DNA of 64,000 nt from Micromonospora echinofusca (GTDB taxonomy: Bacteria > Actinomycetota > Actinomycetes > Mycobacteriales > Micromonosporaceae): the NCBI RefSeq assembly GCF_900091445.1, contig NZ_LT607733.1, positions 1,381,501-1,445,500 of the forward strand. Direction: 5' to 3'. The notes beneath the pieces are model-generated. The model ran no database searches and was not told the origin of the DNA. It saw nothing but the letters and a program-made list of their open reading frames with translations. Of the stretch, positions 23,630-32,453 are shown piece by piece. A program made the position numbers and the translations under genes. Numbering within the stretch: the stretch's first letter is position 1; each line of letters starts with the position of its first letter.

Positions 23630-24750
23630 GCCGTACGCTGCTGATCACCAACGACTTCCCGCCGCGTCCCGGGGGGATCCAGTCCTTCGTGCACAACCTC
23701 GCGGTGCGCCAGCCCGCCGGGTCGGTGGTCGTCTACGCCTCGACGTGGCGCGGCGCGGAGAAGTTCGACGCCGACCAGCCGTTCGAGGTGGTCCGCGACC
23801 GCACCCGGGTGCTGCTGCCCACCCCCCGGGTCGCCCGCCGGGCCGCCCGCCTGGCGCGCGCGTACGACTGCGACACGGTGTGGTTCGGCGCGGCGGCCCC
23901 CCTCGGGCTGCTCGCCGCGGGCCTGCGCCGGCGCACGGGCATCCGCCGGGCGGTGGCGCAGACCCACGGGCACGAGGTCGGCTGGGCCGCGCTGCCGGCC
24001 GCCCGGGCGGCGCTGCGGCGGATCGGGCGCGGCGTCGACGTGACGACCTACCTGGGGGAGTACACCCGGGTGCGGCTGGAGCGGGCGCTGCACGGGGTGA
24101 CCGAGCTGCACCGGCTCGCCCCGGGGGTGGACGTGGACGCCTACCACCCCTCGGTCGACGGCCAGGCGGTCCGGGTCCGGCTCGGGCTGGCCGACCGCCC
24201 GGTCGTGGTCTGTGTGTCCCGGCTGGTGCCGCGCAAGGGGCAGGACATGCTGATCCGGGCGATGCCCGAGATCCGCCGCCGGGTGCCCGACGCCGCGCTG
24301 CTCGTGGTCGGGGGCGGGCCCTACCGGGCCACGCTGGAGAAGTTGGCCCGCCAGGCGGGCGTCGAGCGGGACGTGGTCTTCACCGGCTCGGTGCCGTCGG
24401 CGGAGCTGCCGGCCCACTACGCCGCCGGCGACGTCTACGCCATGCCCTGCCGCACCCGCAACCGGGGCCTGGACGTCGAGGGGCTCGGGATCGTCTATCT
24501 GGAGGCCTCCGCGACCGGCCTGCCCGTGGTGGCCGGCGACTCCGGTGGCGCACCGGACGCCGTCCGCGAGGGCGAGACGGGCTTCGTGGTCCGTGGCCGC
24601 GACGTCGCCCAGCTCGCCGACCGGGTGGCCACGCTGCTCGCCGACCGGGACCTGGCCCGCCAGTTCGGCGCGGCCGGCCGTGCCTGGGTGGAGCGGGAGT
24701 GGCGCTGGGAGGCACAGGCGCAGCGGATGGCCGCCCTGCTCGCCGGCTGA
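23626..24750 (+). CDS. pimB: GT4 mannosyltransferase, PimB-type (phosphatidylinositol monomannoside mannosyltransferase)
   Basis: 374 residues, GT-B fold. The opening SRTLLITNDFPPRPGGIQS, the THGHEVGWA and VVCVSRLVPRKGQD stretches, and AMPCRTRNRGLDVEGLGIVYLEA closely match mycobacterial PimB' (Rv2188c as remembered), which adds the second mannose of PIMs from GDP-mannose at the cytoplasmic membrane face. Its position next to fadD15 a few genes on supports orthology. ATG overlaps the M48 stop. GDP-mannose specificity is inferred from the family. Confidence 0.9.
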   Translation: MSRTLLITNDFPPRPGGIQSFVHNLAVRQPAGSVVVYASTWRGAEKFDADQPFEVVRDRTRVLLPTPRVARRAARLARAYDCDTVWFGAAAPLGLLAAGLRRRTGIRRAVAQTHGHEVGWAALPAARAALRRIGRGVDVTTYLGEYTRVRLERALHGVTELHRLAPGVDVDAYHPSVDGQAVRVRLGLADRPVVVCVSRLVPRKGQDMLIRAMPEIRRRVPDAALLVVGGGPYRATLEKLARQAGVERDVVFTGSVPSAELPAHYAAGDVYAMPCRTRNRGLDVEGLGIVYLEASATGLPVVAGDSGGAPDAVREGETGFVVRGRDVAQLADRVATLLADRDLARQFGAAGRAWVEREWRWEAQAQRMAALLAG

Positions 24751-24814
24751 CGGCCCCGCGCCGCGGTCCCGGCGACGACCGGGAGGGGCGGCGGTGCCGA
24801 GGCGCGGACGGTCG

Positions 24815-26593
24815 TCAGCGCAGGCGGGCCAGGATCCGCTCGGCGGAGTCCGGGCGGCCGAAGTGCCAGCCCTGGGCGGCGTCGCAGTCGATCGCCCGCA
24901 GCCGCTCGGCCTGCCCGGCGGTCTCCACGCCCTCGGCCGTGACGGTCAGGTCCAGCGCGTGCGCGAGCGAGACGAGCGAGGCGAGGATCCGCTCGTCGGC
25001 CCGGGCCTCCGGCGCCCGCAGTCCGGCCACGAACTGCCCGGCCACCTTCAGCTCCGTCACCGGAAGGTCCCGCAGGTACGCCAGGTTGCAGTAGCCGGTG
25101 CCGAAGTCGTCGATGGCGATCCGTACGCCGAGGTCGGCGAGCGCCCGCAGCGCCCGGACCGGCTCCTCGGCGGTGCTCATCATGGTGCTCTCGGTGATCT
25201 CCAACTGGAGCCGCTCCGGCGCCAGCCCGGTCTGCCGCAGCAGCGCGCGCACCTCCTGCACGAGGCCGGCGTGGCGTACCTGGCGCACGGCCAGGTTCAC
25301 GCTGACGAACGGGGCCGGCCCGCCGTCGGCCGCCCAACTCTCGGCCTGCCGGCACGCCTCGGCCAGCACCCACCCGCCGAGCGGGACGATCAGCCCGGTC
25401 TCCTCGGCCAGCCCGATGAAGCTGTCGGGCCGCAGGACGCCCAGCTCCGGGTGCCGCCAGCGCACCAGGGCCTCCATGCCGAGCACCCGGCCGTCGCGCA
25501 GCGAGGTCAGCGGCTGGAAGTCGAGGTAGAACTCGCCCCGCTCCAGCGCCGCGGGAATGGCGGCGGAGAGCGCGTACCGGGCCAGGTCCCGGCGGTCCCG
25601 CTCGGCGTCGTAGAGCGCCCAGCGGGCGCCACCGGCGGCCTTCGCCCAGTGCAGCGTGCTGTCGGCGGCCCGCATCAGGTCGCCGGGGGAGGTGCCGGCG
25701 ACCTCCCGCTCGACGATGCCGATGCTCGCCGAGACGCTCAGCTCGTGCCCGTCCACCAGCACCGGCTCGCGTACGGCCGCGAGCGCGGCCTCGGCCACGG
25801 CGACCACGTCGTCGGTGCCGGTGGTGTCCTCGACCAGGACGACGAACTCGTCCCCGCCGAGCCGGGCGACCAGGTGTCCGTCGAGGGCCCGGCGGAGCCG
25901 CTCGGCCATGGCGACCAGCAGCCCGTCGCCGACCTGGTGTCCGTGCGAGTCGTTGACCACCTTGAAGCGGTCGAGGTCGAGGAAGCAGACACCCAATCGC
26001 GCCGAGCCCCGAGCGGGCGAGTCGATGGCCGCGCTGAGGCGCTCGGTCAGCAGCGTGCGGTTGGGCAGGTCGGTCAGCGGATCGTGGGTGGCCTGGTGGC
26101 GGAAGCGCGCCTCGCTGCTGCGCAGCGCCCGTTCCGCCTCCGCCCGGGCGGTCATCGCGGCCCGGCGGATCGTCTCCTGCTCGTCCAGCGTCCGGTCGCG
26201 CAGCGCGCGGGCGTATCCGGTGGTGACGGCCGCGAGTAGCCGGGCCAGCCGGTCCTCGACCTCCTCGCCGACCAGCCCGAGGTCGCGGGCCAGCCGCAGC
26301 TGGACGACCTCGACCGTACGACCCAGCGCCTCGGCCGAGGCGATGTGGGCGGCCACCAGCTCGGTGCCCACCCGGTGCCCCACCCGCAGGTCGATCGGCT
26401 CGGCCAGCAGGGCCGCCGCGAGCTGCTCGGTGAGGCGTTGCAGCAGCGCCTCGAGCTGGGCCAGGGTCATCGGCAGGTAGCTGGTGCCGGAGACCGCCTT
26501 GGCCCACGCCCGGGCGAAGGTCCCCGGGCGGGACGGGCGCCGGACGGTGGTGCCGTTCGGGGCGACGGTGGCCGCCCCGGGAGGCTCACCCAC
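24815..26593 (-). CDS. GGDEF-EAL bifunctional c-di-GMP enzyme
   Basis: 592 residues. An N-terminal helical sensor-like region (1-165, conserved FARAWAKAVSGTSYLP start), a GGDEF domain with intact GGDEF (246-250), and an EAL domain with intact E374-A-L, SVNLA, EITES, DDFG, the Lys of LKVAG, AEGVE and QGW. Both synthesis and hydrolysis of c-di-GMP appear possible. An RALD lies upstream of GGDEF, but at two residues more than the usual I-site spacing. No membrane segment. GTG start overlaps the end of the methyltransferase gene by 8 bases. Confidence 0.92.
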   Translation of the reverse strand: MGEPPGAATVAPNGTTVRRPSRPGTFARAWAKAVSGTSYLPMTLAQLEALLQRLTEQLAAALLAEPIDLRVGHRVGTELVAAHIASAEALGRTVEVVQLRLARDLGLVGEEVEDRLARLLAAVTTGYARALRDRTLDEQETIRRAAMTARAEAERALRSSEARFRHQATHDPLTDLPNRTLLTERLSAAIDSPARGSARLGVCFLDLDRFKVVNDSHGHQVGDGLLVAMAERLRRALDGHLVARLGGDEFVVLVEDTTGTDDVVAVAEAALAAVREPVLVDGHELSVSASIGIVEREVAGTSPGDLMRAADSTLHWAKAAGGARWALYDAERDRRDLARYALSAAIPAALERGEFYLDFQPLTSLRDGRVLGMEALVRWRHPELGVLRPDSFIGLAEETGLIVPLGGWVLAEACRQAESWAADGGPAPFVSVNLAVRQVRHAGLVQEVRALLRQTGLAPERLQLEITESTMMSTAEEPVRALRALADLGVRIAIDDFGTGYCNLAYLRDLPVTELKVAGQFVAGLRAPEARADERILASLVSLAHALDLTVTAEGVETAGQAERLRAIDCDAAQGWHFGRPDSAERILARLR

Positions 26594-27395
26594 CGAGCCG
26601 CCCGACGCCCCCGATGAAGGCCGCCCGCTCGGCGTCCTCGGCGCTGTCGGGGGACTCCGGGCGCCACTGCGGCACCCAGACCACGCCCGGGTCGACCAGC
26701 TCGAAGCCGTCGAAGAGGGTGGTCAGCTCGCCGCGGCTGCGGATCCACAGCGGATTGTCGGTGCGCCGGTAGACCCGCTCGGCGTCGGCCCGCTCGTCGT
26801 CGCCACGGCCGTCGCCGCTGGCCTGCGACAGCACCAGGTAGCTGCCCGGCGCCAGGGCCTCGCGCAGCGTCCGCAGGAGTTCGGCCGGCTGGTCGTCGTC
26901 CGAGACGAAGTGCAGCACCGCCACGATCATCACGGCGATCGGCTGGTCGAAGTCGAGCAGCCGGCGGACGTCGGGGTGCCCGACGATGTGCTCGGGGTGG
27001 CGCAGGTCCTCCTGCACCACCACGGCTCGGTCGTTGCCCTCCAGGATCTCGCGGCTGTGGGCCACCGCCACCGGGTCGACGTCGACGTAGACCACCCGGG
27101 CGTCGGGGGCCTCGCGCTGGGCGATCTCGTGCACGTTGCCGACGGTCGGGATGCCCGAGCCGACGTCCAGGAACTGCCGGACGCCCGCGTCGAGCAGGAA
27201 CTGCACCGCGCGGCGCAGGAACGCCCGGTTCGCCTGCGCCATCAGCGGGGCCTCCGGCACCGCCGCCACCATCGCCTGGGCCGCCGCCCGGTCGACCGCG
27301 AAGTTGTGCGAGCCGCCGAGGTAGTAGTCGTACATGCGGGCCACGCTGGGGCGCTCGATGTCGATCTCGTCGGGTGCCCAGTCCGGCCGCTGCAT
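26586..27395 (-). CDS. SAM-dependent methyltransferase, DUF574 (Methyltransf_19) family
   Basis: 269 residues. Opens with IDIERPSVARMYDYYLGGSHNF, the hallmark of the actinomycete-specific DUF574 family, followed by the SAM-binding FLDVGSGIPT and VVYVDVDP. The substrate of this large family is unknown. ATG at 27395 has AGGAGGGG upstream. Co-transcribed with and overlapping the GGDEF-EAL gene. Confidence 0.92.
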   Translation of the reverse strand: MQRPDWAPDEIDIERPSVARMYDYYLGGSHNFAVDRAAAQAMVAAVPEAPLMAQANRAFLRRAVQFLLDAGVRQFLDVGSGIPTVGNVHEIAQREAPDARVVYVDVDPVAVAHSREILEGNDRAVVVQEDLRHPEHIVGHPDVRRLLDFDQPIAVMIVAVLHFVSDDDQPAELLRTLREALAPGSYLVLSQASGDGRGDDERADAERVYRRTDNPLWIRSRGELTTLFDGFELVDPGVVWVPQWRPESPDSAEDAERAAFIGGVGRLGG

Positions 27396-27519
27396 GCGCT
27401 CACCCCTCCTGTCGGCGTGCGGAACACCGTTGCCCGCGCCGGTATTCTGCCGGCTGACCGCCCGGGAGACCATAGCGCGCCGCGAACCCTTCGACGCCGT
27501 CGCTCGATGCGACGACGAC

Positions 27520-27552
27520 GGGCCCGCGCCGCCCGTCGGCGGTCGCGGACCC
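27520..27552. terminator. Imperfect hairpin after the response-regulator gene
   Basis: GGGCCCGCGCCGCC (27520-27533) pairs with 27538-27552 with one bulge and one mismatch. It lies in the 193-nt gap between the regulator stop and the methyltransferase start; probably the terminator of the kinase-regulator operon. Confidence 0.4.
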
Positions 27553-27588
27553 GTCGGTGGTACGCCCTTGGGCTCCCCGGGGTGGCGG

Positions 27589-28257
27589 TCAGAACTTCGG
27601 TGCGTCGGGAGCCTCGAGCAGCCCGAGCCGCAGCGCGGTCATCAGCGCCTGGGCCCGGTTGGCCGCGCCCAGCTTCTCGTAGAGCTTCGAGATGTGCGTC
27701 TTGGCGGTGGACTCGCTGACGAAGAGCTGCTTGGCGATGCCCGCCACGCTCATCCCGTCGGCGAGCAGCCGCAGCACCTGGCCCTCGCGGGGGGAGAGCT
27801 GCGGCCCGGACGGCGCCAGCCGGCGCTTCATCGCCTCGGCCAGGTCGGCGGCCGTGAAGGCGCTGGGGGAGGAGGCGGCGTGCCGGGCGGCGGCGACCAC
27901 CTCGTCGGCCGGCGCGGTCTTCGGCACGAAGGCGCTGGCCCCGGCCTCCAGGGCGCCGAAGAGCTGGTCGTCGCCCGCGTACATGGTGAGCACGACGATG
28001 CCCATCGAGGCGCTGGACTTGCGCAGCGCCCGGGTGGCCTCCAGGCCGCTGCCGTCGGGCAGCCGCAGGTCCATGATCACCACATCGGGCTGCAACGCGC
28101 CGGCCTGGCGTACGCCCTCCGCCGCCGTGGCGGCCTCCCCGACCACCTCGAACTGCCGGTCGCGCTCGAACGCGTGCCGCAGGCCCTTGCGGATCAGGTC
28201 GTGGTCGTCGACAAGGAGGACCTTGGTACGGGTGGCCGGTGTCGGACTTGTGGTCAT
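27589..28257 (-). CDS. NarL/LuxR-family response regulator
   Basis: 222 residues. Receiver with D17-D18, phosphoacceptor D63 (IMDLRLPDG) and the Lys of VPKTAP, then a LuxR-type HTH (LSPREGQVLRLLADG to KTHISKLYEKL). All receiver residues are intact. ATG at 28257 lies 7 nt after the cognate kinase gene, which is translated first. Target genes unknown. Confidence 0.92.
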   Translation of the reverse strand: MTTSPTPATRTKVLLVDDHDLIRKGLRHAFERDRQFEVVGEAATAAEGVRQAGALQPDVVIMDLRLPDGSGLEATRALRKSSASMGIVVLTMYAGDDQLFGALEAGASAFVPKTAPADEVVAAARHAASSPSAFTAADLAEAMKRRLAPSGPQLSPREGQVLRLLADGMSVAGIAKQLFVSESTAKTHISKLYEKLGAANRAQALMTALRLGLLEAPDAPKF

Positions 28258-28264
28258 CCTCGGG

Positions 28265-29959
28265 TTACTCCCCTTCTGCAACGGCTGCGCTACCGCGCAC
28301 GTTATCGCGCCGGGGCGACGAGCCGAGCACCACCGCCACGGTCGTGCCGCTCGGTTGCCGCGGCCTGATCTCCAACCGGCCCCGGATACGTTCCGCCCTC
28401 TCGGCCATGATCGCAAGACCGTAGTGCCCGTCGGACCGCTGGTCAGCGATCCCCTGACCGTCATCCGACACTTCGATCTGCGCGTACGGCGGATCGACCT
28501 CGCAGGTGACCCAGAGATTCGACGCGCCCGCGTGCTTGCGCGCGTTGGTGACCGCCTCCTGGGCGATGCGCAGCAACTCGGCCTCGGTGGCGGCGGGCAG
28601 GCGGGCGGTGGACTCGTCCAGGGACAGGTGCACCCGCAGCCCGCCCGAGGCGCCGACGGTACGGGCGTACTCGGCGATGGCGGCGGCCAGGCCGCCGTGC
28701 CGGTCCACCTCGCTGCGCAGCTCGAAGAGGCTCAGCCGCAGCTCGGTGATCACCCGGGTCACCTCGCCGCGCAGCGTGCGCAGCGCCTCGGCGGTCTCCT
28801 TCGGGTCCTCGTCGACGTACGCCAGGGCGTTGTCGATGCCGTAGCCGACCATCACCAGTTCCTGCGCCACCCCGTCGTGGATCTCCCGGGCCAGCCGCTG
28901 CCGCTCCTCGTTGGTGGCCAGCGAGCGGACCTCGTCGAAGAGCAGCGCCGCCTCCAGCCGCAGCGCGGCCGGCCGGGTCAGCCCGGTCACCCGGGACACC
29001 ACGCCGGTCGGGTACGCCTGCGCCGCGTCCGCCTCCAGCACCACCAGCCCGACGGTGCGCACGCCCGCCACCAGCGGCACGATCAGGGCGGAGACGTCGC
29101 CGCCGCGGTGCGAGCGGGCCTGCGAGCGGGCGGCGGTGTGCGGCTGCTGGCTGGCCCACGCGTCGGCGATGGCCGAGTCCGCGTCCAGCGTCGTCTCCCA
29201 GTCGACCCGTTCCACGCCGACCTGGGCGAGCACCACCAGCCGGCCGCCGCCGCTGGCCGACAGCACGGCCGCCCGGTCCGCCCGGGCCACGGTGCGCAGC
29301 TCCTCCAGCAGGTGCTCGGAGATGCCGCCCGGGTCGAGGGTGGCTCCGGGCAGCTGCCGGGCCACCGTGCGCAGCTGGGTGAGCAGCCGGGTCGCCTCGG
29401 CGTACGGCTGGGGCTTGCCCTCGTCGCGGACCTGCATGACGCGGTGCAGGCCGCTGGCGGCGGCGAGGCCGAGCCCGGCCAGGATCAGCCACTGGGCGCA
29501 GACCACCAGGTAGCCGAGCTCGCCGATCTGCCGGCCGCCGTCGACCTTGGTGAGGGCACCGGCCACCAGCAGGGTCGCCGTGGCGACGGCCAGCAGGCCG
29601 ACGCCCTCGCGGAACCGGCGGCGCAGCGCGGTGACGGTCACCGGGACCGCCAGGTAGGGCAGCACCGCCGAGGCGCCCAGCCCGCCACCGTCCCCGCCGA
29701 CGGTGGCCACGGCGGCGACCTGGCTGGCGGCCAGTCCCAGCACCAGCACCTCGGCCACCCGGCTGAGCGGGCCGACCGGCCGGTGCTCGGGCGCCAGCAG
29801 GGCGGGCAGTCCGGCGGCGGCCAGCAGCGCGATCCACCAGAGCTGGCCGGGATCGTTCGTGGCGTACAGGGTCAGGACGGCGACGAGCGCCAGCATGACC
29901 ACGCGCGCGGCGGCGGCGAGGGGATGCGGCTGGGGCCGGGGGGGCGTCGAGGCGGGCAC
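28265..29959 (-). CDS. GAF-containing sensor histidine kinase (HisKA_3, NarL partner)
   Basis: 564 residues. N-terminal membrane region (about 15-165, five or six helices), GAF-like domain (about 188-340), HisKA_3 with phospho-His361 (REIHDGVAQEL), and a HATPase domain (EAVTNARKHA, SDDGQGI). Start GTG 29959, 14 nt after the fadD15-like gene stop. Its regulator follows. The signal is unknown; co-transcription with an acyl-CoA ligase hints at a membrane-lipid cue, by context only. Confidence 0.9.
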   Translation of the reverse strand: MPASTPPRPQPHPLAAAARVVMLALVAVLTLYATNDPGQLWWIALLAAAGLPALLAPEHRPVGPLSRVAEVLVLGLAASQVAAVATVGGDGGGLGASAVLPYLAVPVTVTALRRRFREGVGLLAVATATLLVAGALTKVDGGRQIGELGYLVVCAQWLILAGLGLAAASGLHRVMQVRDEGKPQPYAEATRLLTQLRTVARQLPGATLDPGGISEHLLEELRTVARADRAAVLSASGGGRLVVLAQVGVERVDWETTLDADSAIADAWASQQPHTAARSQARSHRGGDVSALIVPLVAGVRTVGLVVLEADAAQAYPTGVVSRVTGLTRPAALRLEAALLFDEVRSLATNEERQRLAREIHDGVAQELVMVGYGIDNALAYVDEDPKETAEALRTLRGEVTRVITELRLSLFELRSEVDRHGGLAAAIAEYARTVGASGGLRVHLSLDESTARLPAATEAELLRIAQEAVTNARKHAGASNLWVTCEVDPPYAQIEVSDDGQGIADQRSDGHYGLAIMAERAERIRGRLEIRPRQPSGTTVAVVLGSSPRRDNVRGSAAVAEGE

Positions 29960-29973
29960 GTGACGGATGGTAG

Positions 29974-31776
29974 TCAGCCCCGGTAGATGTCGGCGATCTC
30001 CGCCGCGTACGACTTGTGGACGACCTGCCGCTTGACCTTCAGCGAGGGGGTCAGCTCGCCGGTCGCCTCGGTGAAGTCCTGGGGCAGGATCCGGAACACC
30101 TTGATCGCCTCGGCCTTGGAGACCGCCTGGTTGGCGGTGTCGACGGCGCCCTGGATCTCGGCGCGCAGCCCCTCGTGGTCGCGCAGCTTCTCGACGGGGG
30201 TGTCCTCGGGCAGGCCGGCCGAGGCGAGCCAGCGCGGCAGCGCCTCCTCGTCGATGGTGACCAGCGCGGCGATGAAGGGCGCCCGGTCGCCGACCACCAC
30301 GCACTGGCTGACCAGCGGGTGGGCCCGGACCTGGTCCTCCAGCACGGCCGGGGCGACGTTCTTGCCGCCGGCCGTCACGATGATCTCCTTCTTGCGGCCG
30401 GTGATGCTCAGGAAGCCCTCGTCGTCGAGCTGGCCCAGGTCGCCGGTGCGGAACCAGCCGTCCGCGCTGAGCGCCTCGGCGGTCGCCTCCTCGTTGCGCC
30501 AGTAGCCCTGGAAGATCAGGTCGCCGGCGATCAGGATCTCGCCGTCGTCCTCGATGCGGATGGTGACCCCGGGCAGCGGGCGGCCGACGGAGCCGATCCG
30601 GGTGGCGTCGGGCAGGTTCGCGGCGGCGGCGGGGGAGGTCTCGGTCAGGCCGTAGCCCTCGCACACGTTCACGCCGATGCCGCGGAAGAAGTGGCCGAGC
30701 CGGGCGCCGAGCGGGGCGCCGCCGGAGATGGCGTCGCGGCACCGGCCGCCGAGCGCCGCCCGCAGCTTGCCGTAGACGAGCTTGTCGAACAGCGCGTGCT
30801 GGGCCCGCAGCGCCAGGCCGGGGCCGCCGGAGGTCTCCAGCGCCTCGCTGTACGCGATGGCGACCTGCTCCGCGCGGGCGAAGATCCGGCCCTTGCCGTC
30901 GGCCTCGGCCTTCTGCTTGGCGCCGTTGTAGACCTTCTCGAACACCCGGGGGACCGAGAGTACGAAGGTGGGGCGGAACTCCTGTAGCTCGCCGACCAGG
31001 TTCTTCGTGTCCGCGCAGTGCCGCATGGTGGCCCGCGCCTGCACCACGCCGATCTGGATGAGCCGGGCGAAGGCGTGTGCCAGCGGGAGGAAGAGCAGGG
31101 TCGAGGCACCCGGGCGGAACAGGTTCGGCAGGACCGGCACCGCGTTGGCGATGTCGGCGTACATGTTGCGGTGGGTCAGCACGCAGCCCTTGGGGCGGCC
31201 GGTGGTGCCGCTGGTGTAGATGATCGTGGCGACGTCGTCGGCGCGCAGCGCGGCCCGCCGCCGGTCGATCTCCGCCGGGTCGACGGCCGCGCCGGAGCGG
31301 GCCAGCTCGTCCACGGCGTCGAGGTCGATCTGCCAGACGTGGCGCAGGTCGGGCAGGCGGTCCCGGACACCGGCGACCAGGGTGGCGTGCGCGTTGCTCT
31401 CCACCACGCAGCCCACCGCGCCGGAGTCGGACAGGATCCAGGCGGCCTGGTCGGCGCTGGAGGTCTCGTAGATCGGCACGGTGACCGCGCCGGCCGCCCA
31501 GATCGCGTAGTCCAGCAGGGTCCACTCGTAGCGGGTGCGGCTCATCAGGCCCACCCGGTCGCCGGGCTGGACGCCGGCGGCGACCAGGCCCCTGGCCGCC
31601 GCCACGACCTCGTCGCGGAACTGGCGGCAGGTGACGTCGGCCCAGGTGCCCGCCGGGCCGCTGGGGCGGACGAACTGGACCGCGTCCGGGGCGGCCTCGG
31701 CGTTGTCCCAGACCGGGTCGGTGAGGTTGGCCGAGTCGCCGACGGTGACGATCGGCGGGACGGAGAACTCGCGCAC
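29974..31776 (-). CDS. Long-chain acyl-CoA synthetase (FadD15-like AMP-binding enzyme)
   Basis: 600 residues. Activates fatty acids to acyl-AMP and then acyl-CoA. The P-loop TSGTTGRPKG (about 188-197), YGLTETSP, WFRTGDLG and the C-terminal catalytic Lys region (SLKVKRQVV) are present. I chose GTG 31776 (MREFSVPP) because GAGGGA stands upstream at good spacing. In mycobacteria fadD15 also neighbours pimB and the SRPBCC gene, as here. First gene of a run with the histidine kinase and regulator. Confidence 0.92.
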   Translation of the reverse strand: MREFSVPPIVTVGDSANLTDPVWDNAEAAPDAVQFVRPSGPAGTWADVTCRQFRDEVVAAARGLVAAGVQPGDRVGLMSRTRYEWTLLDYAIWAAGAVTVPIYETSSADQAAWILSDSGAVGCVVESNAHATLVAGVRDRLPDLRHVWQIDLDAVDELARSGAAVDPAEIDRRRAALRADDVATIIYTSGTTGRPKGCVLTHRNMYADIANAVPVLPNLFRPGASTLLFLPLAHAFARLIQIGVVQARATMRHCADTKNLVGELQEFRPTFVLSVPRVFEKVYNGAKQKAEADGKGRIFARAEQVAIAYSEALETSGGPGLALRAQHALFDKLVYGKLRAALGGRCRDAISGGAPLGARLGHFFRGIGVNVCEGYGLTETSPAAAANLPDATRIGSVGRPLPGVTIRIEDDGEILIAGDLIFQGYWRNEEATAEALSADGWFRTGDLGQLDDEGFLSITGRKKEIIVTAGGKNVAPAVLEDQVRAHPLVSQCVVVGDRAPFIAALVTIDEEALPRWLASAGLPEDTPVEKLRDHEGLRAEIQGAVDTANQAVSKAEAIKVFRILPQDFTEATGELTPSLKVKRQVVHKSYAAEIADIYRG

Positions 31777-31834
31777 CTGCACTCCCTCGTGCTCACTGGC
31801 CGGGCCGGCCGCCACCACGGGTCGGCTCTGTCGA

Positions 31835-31840
31835 AACCTA
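31835..31840 (-). promoter_or_regulatory. Candidate -10 box for the acyl-CoA synthetase operon
   Basis: TAGGTT on the minus strand, about 58 nt before the GTG at 31776. Confidence 0.35.
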
Positions 31841-31955
31841 CCCGGCCCGGCGGCCGGGACGAAAAGGCAGGTCGCCCAGCCTGCCCGTGGGCCACCGCCG
31901 CAGGCTCGCCGCGGCGTGCCGGGGGCGGCGCGGCGTGGGCGCCGCCGGTGCCGGG

Positions 31956-31961
31956 TAGCCT
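31956..31961 (+). promoter_or_regulatory. Leaderless-type -10 box for the SRPBCC gene
   Basis: TAGCCT, 6 nt before the ATG at 31968; no RBS in between. Confidence 0.55.
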
Positions 31962-31967
31962 CCCTGC

Positions 31968-32423
31968 ATGGCGGACACCTCCACCCAGTCGATCGTCATC
32001 GGCGCGTCACCGGAGCGGGTGGCGGCCGTCATCTGCGACTTCCCGAGCTACCCCGAGTGGACCGAGGCGGTGCGCCGGGTCGAGGTGGTCGAGGAGTACG
32101 AGGACGGCTACGCCAGTCAGGTCCGGTTCACCATCGACGCCGGGGTGATGGCCGACGAGTACGTGCTGGCCTACGAGTACGCCGAGGACCTCTCCCGCAT
32201 CGAGTGGCACCTGGTGGCGCCCTCGAAGATGCAGAAGTTCCAGCGCGGCTCGTACGACCTGGACGGCAACCCGGACGGCAGCACCACGGTGACCTACACG
32301 CTGGAGGTCGAGCTCTCCGTCGGGATGCTCGGCATGTTCCGCCGCAAGGCCGAAAAGATGATCATGGACACGGCGTTGAAGCAGCTCAAGCGCCGGGTAG
32401 AAGCACCCGGTGCGGCGCAGTAA
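31968..32423 (+). CDS. SRPBCC (START-like) family protein
   Basis: 151 residues, one START/polyketide-cyclase-like fold: IGASPERVAAVICDFPSYPEW, then alternating strands and a long C-terminal helix (MIMDTALKQLKRRV). It resembles mycobacterial Rv2185c (TB16.3) and occupies the same place next to fadD15. Presumably binds a hydrophobic ligand; the ligand is unknown. ATG start is probably leaderless. Confidence 0.88.
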   Translation: MADTSTQSIVIGASPERVAAVICDFPSYPEWTEAVRRVEVVEEYEDGYASQVRFTIDAGVMADEYVLAYEYAEDLSRIEWHLVAPSKMQKFQRGSYDLDGNPDGSTTVTYTLEVELSVGMLGMFRRKAEKMIMDTALKQLKRRVEAPGAAQ

Positions 32424-32453
32424 CGCGTCCACGGCAGTGTAGGGGAGCCGACC

